Shown one piece after another: positions 45,960 to 56,229 of a DNA stretch of 64,000 bases. A model generated the notes under the pieces. It had not been told where the DNA came from. It was given only the letters and a program-made list of their open reading frames with translations, and searched no databases. The translations under genes and the position numbers were made by a program. Numbering within the stretch: the stretch's first letter is position 1; the number at the start of each line of letters is the position of its first letter. Source of the stretch: Dicyema japonicum (Eukaryota > Dicyemida > Rhombozoa > Dicyemidae); NCBI GenBank assembly GCA_011109175.1, contig RDEW01000015.1, positions 672,938 through 736,937 of the forward strand, given 5' to 3'.

Positions 45960-46580
45960 GATTCATTTTTCTGTTTATCTTTTATATTGGACTGATTGAG
46001 ACCGAACTAGATTATGTTGAAATCTTAGTATTCGTCGAGTATTCAGGGATAATTATTTTTACTAATGTTGACAATTATAGACCGATTGTACATTCCTATG
46101 TAAGGTTAGAGCCTACGTAATGTAGTCCATATGCATTTGCTGTGTATGGTGGGGAAATAGTAGCAACACCCGAGAGGAAGATGGCAAATATTGGCTATTA
46201 GGGAATTAAGATAAACTCACTTTCAAACATGAGCTTAACCAAAAAGAGAGTAATAATTCGAAAAACCAATGTAAAAAAGATTCATAGTCGTCTTTTTGAT
46301 GTCTTTAAGAACTTTCACGTGGATGTGATTTCTGTATAACTTCAGTATGGAAACATAACGAAGGCGCTTATAACTTTCCTACATGACATGAACTTTTTCT
46401 GTTGACATGCTGGTTGGTGTCAACACTCTAAGCAAAAAATAAGAACTGAACATTTATGTTAATCGACGATTAAGCAAAAGCATAATGAGGTTGTGAGGGG
46501 TATCCACCTGCTTTTGTGTGACAATCTTGGATATCGCATTATTAAAGCTCTTAAAGTTGGGATTGCAAAAGTTTAGACAT
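45960..46580 (+). pseudogene. Highly degraded family D fragment
   Basis: The clearest part is KQKHNEVVRGIHLLLCDNLG near 46.5 kb, matching the RHNEV...IH..LC segment; before it LHDMNFF and CQHSKQKIRTEHLC correspond to QDRNLF and the C..C...H motif. Earlier sequence (YWTD..., ETELDYVEI) may match the GLINIEPYEFDDI stretch. Confidence 0.5.
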
Positions 46581-46895
46581 GGTAAAGCCATGAAGTGAAA
46601 TAATTTAACATTGTGGTAATTTAATAAATCTAACAGATTACCTTCTCATGTGTTTGTATTTTACTTTTCCTATCGTTGTAGTCAAAAGTGTATATTAGTC
46701 CCTCAAAACCATAAACCTTACAACATTTATAACAATAGAGCATTTAACAGATCATCCCAATATAGTTCTCAATATATTCCAATAGTTTTCACAATACCAC
46801 TTACAATAAATGGGTATACCTAAAGTGATAATTACAGTAAATATCCCTACTGAGTCATTAATTTGTTATATATTAGAAATATTAGTATTTAGATT

Positions 46896-47808
46896 CTAAC
46901 ATTTGTCACATTGTGGCATATTATCAACCATTCTAAATTTTTTATGCAACAGGGACACGTGACAGGAATAGCATTTGAAACATTGATTATGCCAGTTGTA
47001 GTGTCCAAATTTTGCATAACTCCTTGATTCTCCAACTATGATATGTAAAACAGACAACCAGATATTGTTTTGCTACATCCATTACACATTTTAGAGAATG
47101 ACTTGTCATAACAGGAAATGCAGTAATTCACGTCAGTTTGGTTTTTGAAAATACTTCCTGACAGTTTTACCCCACATAATCCACAAACGAAACATTCAGA
47201 GTGGTAGCACTGCTTTTGGAAAGTAACTGAGTTTTTTCCGAGAGGCTGGGAACTTGATGAGACAGAAATAATGCCTGATTACACTTCTTGCATCGTTGAG
47301 AATAATCACAATTACATTCCCGACAAACAGGTCCTTCCCGTTCATTGTGGAACTTTTCAGTGGCAATGGAATTACCACATTTAACGCAAATAAAGCAATT
47401 TTTGTGATAATCATTGTTGTTGTATGTTAGTTTGGATTCACCTGATAATTATAATTACAACCTGGGCGTATTATTTTGTTACAGAATTTACAAGTTTTGC
47501 TAATTTTAGTGGAATAACAGTTAAGGCAGCAGAACTCCCCATTTTCCAGTTTATGGAATGAAGTTGATGTTATTGTATTTTTGCAAATGCCGCATCGAAG
47601 ACAATTTTTGTGGAATTTTTGATCTTTGAACAGCAAAGTCTAAAATATCCAAGAAATCAACTTTTTCTCCAGCTTTGATTATTCTGTCGCAACCACAACA
47701 CTTTTCTGCATAAAACTTGTTAAAGCAGTCCACACAATAGTCGTTATTGTTGATTGGGACGTAACTCTTTCCAGCCAAAGATGAGGAACAGCGATAACAT
47801 AATTTCAT
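46896..47808 (-). CDS. FHL: FHL-type four-and-a-half LIM domain protein
   Basis: Scaffold protein of zinc-binding LIM domains, in animals linked to cytoskeleton and transcriptional co-regulation. Spliced length 272 residues, equal to vertebrate FHL proteins. It opens with the half LIM (MKLCYRCSSSLAGKSY...YCVDCF), then LIM1 (CCGCDRIIKAGEK / TLLFKDQKFHKNCLRCGICK), LIM2 (CKFCNKIIRPG / ESKLTYNNNDYHKNCFICVK), LIM3 (CKKCNQ / PLGKNSVTFQKQCYHSECF) and LIM4 (CNGCSKTIS / VGESRSYAKFGHYNWHNQCF, ending PQCDKC). Introns: 47640-47661 (22 nt), 47442-47461 (20), 47246-47274 (29, GC...AG) and 47036-47058 (23). All lie at the same relative place, inside each LIM domain's first finger. Exon sum is a multiple of three with no frameshift. 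Confidence 0.94.
47246..47274 (-). other. 29-nt GC-AG intron in the FHL gene
   Basis: Reads GCATTATTTC...CCCAG on the minus strand. It is the only splice I found that joins CKKCNQ to PLGKNSVTFQ in frame. No GT alternative restores the third LIM domain. Confidence 0.7.
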
Positions 47809-48114
47809 TGTAGAAAATGACGACTGAATGTTTGCTTATTTATAGTTGATTAATTGTTGTTCACTGATTAAACTAATTTAACACTTTCGTTAATCTGTTA
47901 AGTACATTGGCAGGTTTACTAATTACAATGGCCTCTTCAAGTTTTCTAACAAATCACATATTTCACAATAAACTGTGAAAAACAATTCTCTATCGAATAG
48001 ATTGGTGTAATTATTAATATGCAAAATAGAATAACATTATCGAGTAAAGAAAATTATCTTTACCATAAAATTATTTAAATTTACTAAAATTGAACATTTC
48101 TAAATTAATTTTAC

Positions 48115-48165
48115 TAACAGCCTTTTCACGAGAGCCATAATATTTATAGCTCCACATAGGCAAGA
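48115..48165 (-). mobile_element. Solo family B 3' tail
   Basis: The minus strand reads GTGGAGCTATAAATATTATG then GCTCTCGTGAAAAGG, matching tails at 20.9 and 0.57 kb. It lies between FHL and the endophilin-like gene. Confidence 0.55.
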
Positions 48166-48364
48166 CACTTTATTTCCTAACCATTTTTAAATTGTGTTCT
48201 CAAATAATTCAATTTTTGATTATTTATCATATATATTTGGAGGACAAATATTTGTTAACAAATGATGTGTGTTTGCATTTGTGGGGAATAAATATTCAAA
48301 TTTACTATCTAATCATATTTCCAACCACCAAGTCAAATAATAATTCCCCAAGTAAAATTAATAA

Positions 48365-49361
48365 TCATATAATAGGCTTAATACAAGACACGGGTACTAA
48401 TCCAACACAAGTACCCCGTCTCACTTTTATCATGCCATTAACTTCCACTAATGACTCTGCCCTTAGTACTTCATCCGATTGAATACTCAACTCATTCATA
48501 TTTTTTGCCTCATACTCAAATATTACTTGCACCCACGTGGATTCACTTTTTATTATCTTCTCTCCACCACTAGCACTCATCACAATCACAACCTCATCAA
48601 TCCAGTAACCAACGATCCCAACAGCATAGCAGATTCTGTGTGGTAATTAAACTGGGCCTGAATCAATTGTAGAAACGTATCCCCCATGCATTCCTGCAGT
48701 TATTTTAACAACAACCCCCTTAGCCGTAAACTCGAGCATTTTATCAGAAGTTTCCTCCATAGCAGTCTCAAAGGCAATTTTGAAGTCCCTTAGCTCGGTG
48801 GAAGACTACGATCACAAAAAGGATCACTGAATTTCCGTTTCTGGCAGCGTCGTAAGAGAGACGTAGGTGCTCTAGGTTTCTCCTAGCATTCTAAGGGTCA
48901 TTGACTTTATAACCTCGACCTCTTCAAAGTTCTTTACAAACTTTTCTAGAGAAGCGTAAAAGTCCCCGTGAATTTTCTGCACCATTTTCTGCTCAATTTC
49001 AGCCAATCCCAATTCCGCGGCACTGATTTCACCACAAACAGTGTTAGTTGATGGTAAAACACGTGATATCTGCATAAAACTGGCACTCAAAGATCTGGGA
49101 TTTATCCTCTTCTCAGTCTGAAGATTGGGAAGACTTAAAGGGCGTAAGTCACTCATAATTGAGCGAACAGCTTTCTTTATATTCTGACATTTTGTTGAAT
49201 AGGTCTTCGAATTGGGCGTCGTATTGAGTCCTTTCGGCAGTCCCCAGTATTTCTCCAGTCTTTTGACGGACTTGACTTAAGGGGACTGACGTGCTTTGAA
49301 CCTTCTTCTTAGCTACATCCACAAAATTTTTAAACATGTCCATTTTGAATAATTGGGCCAC
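48365..49361 (-). CDS. Endophilin-B-like N-BAR/SH3 protein (one frame anomaly)
   Basis: Endophilins bind and curve membranes through a BAR dimer and recruit partners by SH3. The N-terminus is MAQLFKMDMFKNFVDVAKKK, then GEILGTAERTQYDAQFEDLF, parallel to endophilin B. The BAR helices continue KAVRSIMSDLRPLSLPNLQT, LGLAEIEQKMVQKIHGDFYA, EVENARRNLEHLRLSYDAAR, STELRDFKIAFETAMEETSD, ECMGDTFLQLIQAQFNYHTE. Microintrons: 48891-48913 (23 nt), 48806-48827 (22), 48694-48715 (22), plus one near 48.58-48.61 kb whose ends are ambiguous. The SH3 reads WVQVIFEYEAKNMNELSIQS, DEVLRAESL, GLVPVSCIKPI to the stop at 48365; the usual WW/W pocket residue appears replaced. Between FNK and CQNIKKAV one extra A in an A4 run (49190-49193) shifts the frame; a 19-nt intron further on is an alternative. 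Confidence 0.8.
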
Positions 49362-49419
49362 AATAATAATATTATTTATTTATATATTTAATATTAATAT
49401 ATTAATTAATATTACTCCT

Positions 49420-51130
49420 TACCTGGCATTTTGGAGATTGGATTTCAAAACGAGGTCAAAGGACATAATTAATTACAGTCTTGCTAACTGGAGACGATTC
49501 AAGGAGTACGTCGATACTTGCATTGAACTCTTTAATTTTCTCACTCCTCCCTCCCTAGAACGATTAGTGGTTCAACTCAACCATAAACGCTGCGAGAAGA
49601 AAGTACATTCCAATGGGCAGGCAACCTACGTCATCAAACGTTTCAATACAACCAGGAAACGTTTGATTATTGAACGAAATAATCTAAATATGGAGAATTT
49701 GACAACAAAAGAGAACAGAAAAAATACGAGAATTGAACAAAGAGATCGAGATGAACATCAAAGACTCTCTGCATTAACCACCATATGCAGAGAGTCTGGA
49801 GGTAGATCAAGAATATCAGAAGATCCTCCCCAGTTACAAAGGCGAAGTCTACATCCAACCCGACAGCCTGAATTAGTATACGTCTATCTCCTACAAGAAG
49901 TTCTCAAAAGAACACCAAGTATTTTTGTAAAAATTGAATGACTAGATCCTCTTTACTAGCCACGATGTCCGCAGGTCATATTCAAGGCCAACATTTCAGA
50001 GGCCAAATGAGCAGACATCATAACCATTGTGAACTGAAGCACCTAGGCCATCAAGTCCCGGAACTATTAGCATATATCTTCAACCTATCCTTAACACGAA
50101 CAAAGTCCCTAATTACACTTATTCGATATCCTATCTAATAAATTAACCATCATCCTTTCCCCCAATATCTATTCTGAGTTCGGTCTTACGGATCCTCAAA
50201 AGGCTTATTCTGGAAAAATACAGGATTTAATTTCTATACCTTCGACCCAGCACGGATTCCTGGGTAACCATTCGACCACAACACACCTCACAAATCATTG
50301 CGAAAAGCTTTAACTCCCCCAAACTCCATCAAAGGACAGTACTTATATCCTTGGAAAAAGGCGTTCGACTCAGTCACCAAGAAATCCACCAAAGTTGAAG
50401 TTTTGTCTTGGAAACTTCCAAAATAAAAGACGAGCAAAAGAACTTTACAACACTATGTTTAAATCTCGCTACCTTCTAAATGGAGTCCCTCGAAGTTCCC
50501 CACTGTCACTCCAACTCTTCCACCTCTACATAAACGATATGCCACAACATGTAATAAGAACGGTTTAATCCTTTCCTACGCCGACGATATCATTCTTGTC
50601 TCAAAGGACAGATGCATTCAATCAGCAACCCAGTCTGCCCAACACATGCATGACAAGCTGAAACTATGGCTCTCGAAGCGGAAACTCGAGACATTAGCAA
50701 TAAAGTTCTCTGTCATACTATTAGCACTAACAAAAGACAGCTGTGTCGAGCAATAATCCTTATGAAGAACTAGACTATCCCTATTAACAAAACAACAAGG
50801 ATTCTGGGGTCACCTTTGATAAGGGAAGCTATTTATCCGACATGTTGAGAACAAAATAACTTCTCTGATAAAAGAATCCAGGAGGCTGCGATAAAGTCAA
50901 TTAGTCCAAATCCAGCCCATTAAGATTTTTTGATATAATTACAACAGAAACTTTTAAAGAGCTGCCTCTGTTCTTGATATAATTACAACAGAAACTTTTA
51001 AGAGCCCGATGAGAAGATTTTTACAGGATTCTCGAGCATGGCGGAATCGTTCTCTCCCTTTTCTGCCTGGGTCACTTAGTCGAATAACGGGACGAATAGA
51101 CGGAAAAGATGAGAAGGCCCGTTAGGAAAG
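49420..51130 (+). pseudogene. Family C-like (CR1/jockey) element, endonuclease lost
   Basis: Begins in the linker (INYSLANWRRFKEYVDTCIE), then ELKHLGHQVPELLAYIFNLS, QHGFLGNHSTTTHLTNHCEK near 50.27 kb, ISLEKAFDSVTKKS near 50.37 kb, NGVPRSSPLSLQLFHLYIND near 50.49 kb, the box LILSYADDIILVSKDRC near 50.57 kb, and a degraded thumb. Two direct copies of GATATAATTACAACAGAAAC lie at about 50.93 and 50.98 kb. It is 5'-truncated and starts close to the endophilin-like gene's 5' end on the opposite strand. Confidence 0.72.
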
Positions 51131-51214
51131 TCAGGATCACCTGATAAGCGTATTCCTTACTTAATCTGTCAGTTATTCTTTTTTAATAATTATTTTTAAT
51201 GGTCGGCTTATTTT

Positions 51215-51600
51215 CTCAATACTTCTTGGCATTTGGACACGGTAACTTTCACGTTGACTAGTCGACTTGCAATTAACACATTTTGATCTTTTTGAACTTT
51301 AGGAGCATTCAGATAAGCGATCTCATTAGAGGTATCTCCTTACATTTGCGCAGAAGCGGATAACTCTTCACTGGAACATTTTCTAAGCAGTCACCTTGCT
51401 CATTTGAATTTTCTTCTATCATATTGAGAAAACCAAGAGGTGAGTGGGTTCCACCTCGAACTTAAGATCATCTTCATAACATGACAGAGTATCCGTCTTG
51501 AAAAATCCGTCTATAGATATTAACCAGCAGATTATTTTCCTCCATTTTTTGCAGAACCTCCGACAGCCTCGAAACTTTCACAGATCATTCAGATTTTATC
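51215..51600 (-). CDS. Possible microintron-containing gene, unresolved
   Basis: Host-like open stretches on the minus strand: SVKVSRLSEVLQKMEENNLL, VNIYRRIFQDGYSV near 51.55 kb, FEVEPTHLLVF near 51.45 kb and MIEENSNEQGDCLENVPVKS, YPLLRKCKEIPLMRSLI near 51.35 kb. A 25-nt GT...AG segment joins the first two; the third junction is not solved. No family recognised; the first part may be helical. Confidence 0.33.
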
Positions 51601-51689
51601 TAATGACTAGTGGGGATTTTAATACACATAAGGAGTTGAAAATTTAAAAATATTGTCCTCCCCTGACGGCTTTCTCATCACAAGTGACT

Positions 51690-51965
51690 TATTCTTACAA
51701 TCTTATTCCTTTTGTACACAAATATATTAGTTGGAGATCAAAGACTACCATACGAAACTTATATTATCTGACACGTTTGACTTCCAGTATGTACCATTTG
51801 TAGAATAAACTTTTGGGGATGCTGTAATCAACTCTGTGATATAATGACTAACAGTATGTTCCTGTGAAACTTTAACCCACATGCTCTGTATTGAGACCAG
51901 CCCAGGCCTCCAGTGATGTAGTCCACAGAGACATTGGACGACTATTCAGTCGTCATATGAAAATG
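51690..51965 (-). CDS. Possible exon(s) of a hypothetical gene
   Basis: An open minus-strand stretch reads LVSIQSMWVKVSQEHTVSHY, ITELITASPKVYSTNGTYWK, SNVSDNISFVW. The V.V..EHTV...I.ELI spacing is reminiscent of a Ras-association/ubiquitin-like fold, but this is weak. Upstream NVSVDYITGGLGW may be another exon. Could belong with the neighbouring stretch at 51.2-51.6 kb. Confidence 0.3.
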
Positions 51966-51969
51966 AGTT

Positions 51970-52600
51970 GTTGGGAAATGTGGTCTCTTATTATATCCTA
52001 TAGTAAAAATGGTGTTCTGTTGTTTGATCATGATTGAGTTAACATGATAAAACTTAGTTTAAAAGTGATTTTTATATTCCGACTTCAATACCCTCAATCC
52101 ACGAACTAACGAAAGTTTCTCGATTTCTTATCTTCAGCTACTTGTGGTTAATAGAGGTTTCTGTTTCGATCTAGCTCTCATAAAACTCAACACGGAAAAC
52201 GTCAAGACCTTGCAAGTAACCTATAAATCCGCCAATCTGAATAAGCCTTATCCAATGTCCTAAGAATAACCACCAATGTAGATTTGTTATTCGGACACAC
52301 TAACTGTATGATTCTTTGATGTATTTTCGGGAGCAGTTTTACCTTTGTTGAATACAGTAGTTTTTAATAGTTTTAACTATATTATTATTATTTAGGATCA
52401 AATTGTCAAACACACGCAGACTATCATCCGGTCACACGATAACATTTGTAGATTTAATAGTAGTGAGATTATGATAGTAGGATCATTATGTAACTCATCT
52501 AGTCTACACTTTACTTTGATTTCTTGAAAGCATGAATGGTAAAATCCTCTGATTACGCAACATTAGTCTTTTTATTACAAAAATTTACAATATAATTTAT
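51970..52600. other. No gene recognised
   Basis: AT-rich, nothing supported. A short TTAGGATCACTAGG block near 52.6 kb resembles the tail at 4.7 and 25.7 kb. Confidence 0.4.
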
Positions 52601-52639
52601 TTCCTTAGGATCACTAGGTTAATATAGAAAGATCAGCAT

Positions 52640-53098
52640 CGTATGACTTGTCTGGCTTCTGCGTCGACGAACGAGAGTGCTCAGAGCATCAGCATGCACA
52701 TCAATTGGGACACTATTTGATAAGGTTTCCATCCCGTCCCCCACGGAATGGATTTTTGCACGATCCATCGGTGTAGACATGGAGGAATGGTCGACGCAAA
52801 AGGTCTTTACGCTCTTTCCTGCCGCAGGAGTGCTGGAAGGAGTCCAAGACACATCGCAATCAACGGAGTTATTGCTTGGGTTCATTTTTTTGTAGACAGT
52901 TTATTTTTTGATCCAGTCACAGTGGAAACGTCAGGAATAATAGGAAGCAGGTCACTGATCCTGCTAAACAGAATCGGATCGCTCATCGCGAAAAAGAAAA
53001 TTGATAGGAGAAAAAGGAGCTGGCTCATTGAGCGTATTACATTGCAAATCGTCAGGGGAAATGCGTTTTCAATTACGAGAGCAGCCAATAGTTGTTAA
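52640..53098 (+). pseudogene. Family A C-terminal fragment with internal deletion
   Basis: Reads CRHGGMVDAKGLYALSCRRS, AGRSPRHIAINGVIAW, jumps to FDPVTVETSGIIGSRSLILL, NRIGSLI and WLIERITLQIVRGNAFSITR, AANSC, stop 53096. The RPDG...WDATC endonuclease core between IAW and FDPV is deleted. Confidence 0.72.
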
Positions 53099-53479
53099 CT
53101 CATTAAGAGTGTCTATCATTTCTTTTATGATTTGAGTGGATGCTTGGTAATCTATATCTTTGGCAGTGATGATAATATCATCCTTATAAAAAAAGTAATA
53201 TAGAGTTTAGCTTGAGGTTGAATAGTGGTGGTTCGAAAAATCATTTGTCTTCCTCATAGCAAGTTATCAGTAATATTCTGATAAATGTTCGTGTTTAAAA
53301 TTCGTGCTTCATTTCAATGGTGGTGAAGTCAAGGCCATTGGCTTTCGAGTAGAAGGCCATTGAGATTGTTCGTCACCAGATAAACATGATTCATTCAATT
53401 GATATTTTCGGCTTAATCTTCTTCATAAAAAACTTGGTGGTCCTTTGAACAATTATTGTGAGATACATTTTATTATAAA

Positions 53480-53920
53480 ATTTTATAATTTAGTGGTTAA
53501 GGTGGTGACGACGCTTCTATTTCACTATGTCTTATTCGTATTCTTATCGACTTCTCCGTTCACTCTGGGATCTTTTTATTGCAGAGGACTTAAACAACCT
53601 TACAAGAAACACCAACTGGTATGCGATCTAACAAATACGACTTCGTTGTCTGCTGTCTACAAGAGACAAAAACGACCATACAATGTACAGAACTGTTTGG
53701 AAAATTCCACCTTTTTATCCTCCCGTCGGCCTGCAGACATTATGGTCTCGGATTTGCAGTCCATCAGGACCTGATTCACTGTGTTACAAGAGTGTGGACA
53801 GCATCTAATATTATAATGGAAATGGCGGACGACCTAGACTACCTATGAGAACTAGCGCGCAAAAGAGAATCATGGTCGAGGCTGACGGAGAGGATGATTA
53901 GGAATACTGCAGAAGGGAAA
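53480..53920 (+). pseudogene. Family B internally deleted copy (endonuclease start joined to tail)
   Basis: Reads (with one shift) FYCRGLNNLTRNTNWYA-like sequence, then NKYDFVVCCLQETKTT, LPSACRHYGLGFAVHQDLIH, matching the endonuclease of the 56-60 kb copy (SRHYGQGFAIHKDYI). Within a few codons it passes to DDLDYLXELARKRESWSRL, the C-terminal block. The whole polymerase is missing. Confidence 0.6.
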
Positions 53921-53929
53921 CTTAACTAA

Positions 53930-54368
53930 TTTTATGTTTTCTCGGGAGTGCTTTTTAATAACAATAATGTAGTGGTAAATTAAATAAGTGCTTTGGAAAG
54001 CTTTTTCTAACGTTTCCCGTCTTTGATATGTATAACTAATCCCGTGGTTGAACGTATGAATTCTATTGATTAGCGAATGAATGTTTCCCTTTTAGACTAT
54101 TTAGTTCTTTTAACTTTGGCTTATAATACTTAAAATAGTAATAATAATACCCAAAAGATAAACAAGAAAATCAATTAACACATTATTTTTAACTTGTATA
54201 TCCGTTTGTAATGTTATATCGACTCGTATTTTATTTTACTGTTTGACACAATCGATTGGAATGTATGCGTCTTTATCCTCTTGGTTTATTTTATTCCAAA
54301 TTGACGACATAGTTGTATACATTACAACTTCGTTATGTCGCCGCATTTACGCACCGCTAAGCATCCTA
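53930..54368. other. No gene recognised
   Basis: AT-rich, nothing supported. Confidence 0.4.
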
Positions 54369-56065
54369 TTACATCGTGTAGCCAGGTGATCCACACTTTT
54401 TGGCCATACCACAATGACTGCAATTTGCTTTCATCTCTTCAAATAACAGATTTCTATCCTGTATCATGCAGTACATTGCATCCGAGCTTGGACTATTGTT
54501 TCCCCCAGTAAGCCATTTCGTTGATCCATCGACATTCGTATTTTCAAAACACTTAAATATAATTGAATGATGCAATTACTGATTAGTCTCCAAATAATTC
54601 TTCTTTTGATATTCCTTTATATTGTATCTGAGTTTCAATAAATCTTGCGATAATGGTCATATGTGTTTTTCTTTGTTTTAAGACCCGAAAGATTCCTTCC
54701 CTTCGAAAACACATGGAAGATTTCCTCTCGAGGTCTAAACAACATGCATTCTCTCTTATCAGAAATTGTGGGTAATCCTCCTCCAAAACTATTCCTGCTG
54801 AGATATATTCTTTTTTTGTTAGCAGGTTTTAAGTGCACTCGATTTCTAAACCAATAGCTTCGAATTCACGTGGTTCAATGTCGATAAGCCCAATATAATT
54901 ATATATCGAGAGTGCGTATTCATTTATCGCTTTAAACAAGTTTACAGCGTTTAATTTCGAATTCGCCAGCATCTCTATCCTTTTATTCACATTTCAGCAA
55001 TTTTTTCCATAACTTTGTCTTTCATAACCTTACTCCCTTTATCTTCTATCACTCCAAGATAGCGATATCCCTCACAACCATCCAGATAACTTGTATCTTT
55101 GGCACATTCCAGATTAGTTGCTGACTTTTCACAGTTTCTTTTAAGGCCAACAACACCCAGATATTCATCTATATCCTCCATCATTTAAGGATAGTATCTT
55201 CATATTCGGCAATTATTTTCAGGTCGTCAATAAAAAGAAAATGGTTAGTCGCATATGTCACAATAGACGGATCACTCTGATCAATGCATATCCTCGGGAA
55301 TTTTATATTTAATATTCGGCTTAGTGAATCCACTACCAGAGTAACAGTCTTCTTTTTTCGGAATAAGGTACGTAATCTCAGTATAGAACCATTCTTCCGG
55401 GCAATATTCACCACTCACTATCTTGATAATCTCTCCACTCAGATAACTATGTAGAGAATCAAATTTCTTGACAAAAAATCCATATACTCTAATACAGCCA
55501 GAGCTCTTTTAATTCGGTGTATAGTGAATAATGTTCTTAACAAACTCAACTGTCATATTTAACGGTAACTCCTCTGCTCCTGTTATTCGCCTCCCAACAA
55601 TATTTCTGTGAGAATAATTCTGATCCTTTTCCCATACATCTTTCCAAAATTACACGCACTCATCTTCTGTAACTTTACAGTCACTAATATTGACGTCATC
55701 ATTGAGCCTTCGATAAAACCTCCTCATATTCAGCTCAAAACAAAAATTATCTCGTCTAAAGGATTTTCTTGATTCATGAATTGAGATTTTTTCTCCATGA
55801 TCTTGATTTGTCTTCAGTTATAGTAGAGATCCTTTTCAATTCTCCCTTCTTTGATTTTTTGTATCCAAACGAGCATAAAACATCAAGCGTTTTCTCCCTT
55901 TTTTCCCTTGATTGCTTCCCAGTAAACCCATAGACTAAGGAACAATTTTTTTTGAATTTCGCAATTCTCTTCTCCACGTTTCTCTCCATTTATCACTCGA
56001 AAACATATGGTTACAGGAGCCATTAATGAAACCAAAGAATCACAATATTTCCATGATAACCACAA
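54369..56065 (-). pseudogene. Family D (R2/R4-like) element, 5' and RT portion
   Basis: Minus strand from 56.0 kb: KREKTLDVLCSFGYKKSKKG, FCFELNMRRFYRRLNDDVNI, FWKDVWEKDQNYSHRNIVGR, RITGAEELPLNMTVEFVKNI, EEWFYTEITYLIPKK, then VVDSLSRILNIKFPRICIDQ, the catalytic HFLFIDDLKIIAEYED near 55.24 kb, VVGLKRNCEKSATNLECAKD, GYRYLGVIEDKGSKVMKDKV, LKPANKKRIYLSRNSFGGGL near 54.8 kb and a CCHC start (MIQDRNLLFEEMKANCSHCG) at 54.4 kb. It gives the RT half that the other D copies lack. Frameshifts present; the C-terminus is missing. Confidence 0.78.
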
Positions 56066-56229
56066 GTATTGAACAATTGCAAAAATATCAAAAAAATTGA
56101 AAATTTAACAAAGGCAAAAGTTCAAAAATCTAATGAGAGAGAATTTTTTCCAAAAATCCTAAAAAATTCATGTTTGAATTATGTAAAATAAAATTTGGGT
56201 TGCTTTTAACTAAGGATTTATAGTAATAT

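Noticed and set aside
49336-49941. A 201-codon plus-strand ORF with a hydrophobic N-terminus that could look like a membrane protein.
   Set aside because: The N-terminal part is antisense to the endophilin-like start, and the rest is the linker of a family C-like element (INYSLANWRRFKEY).
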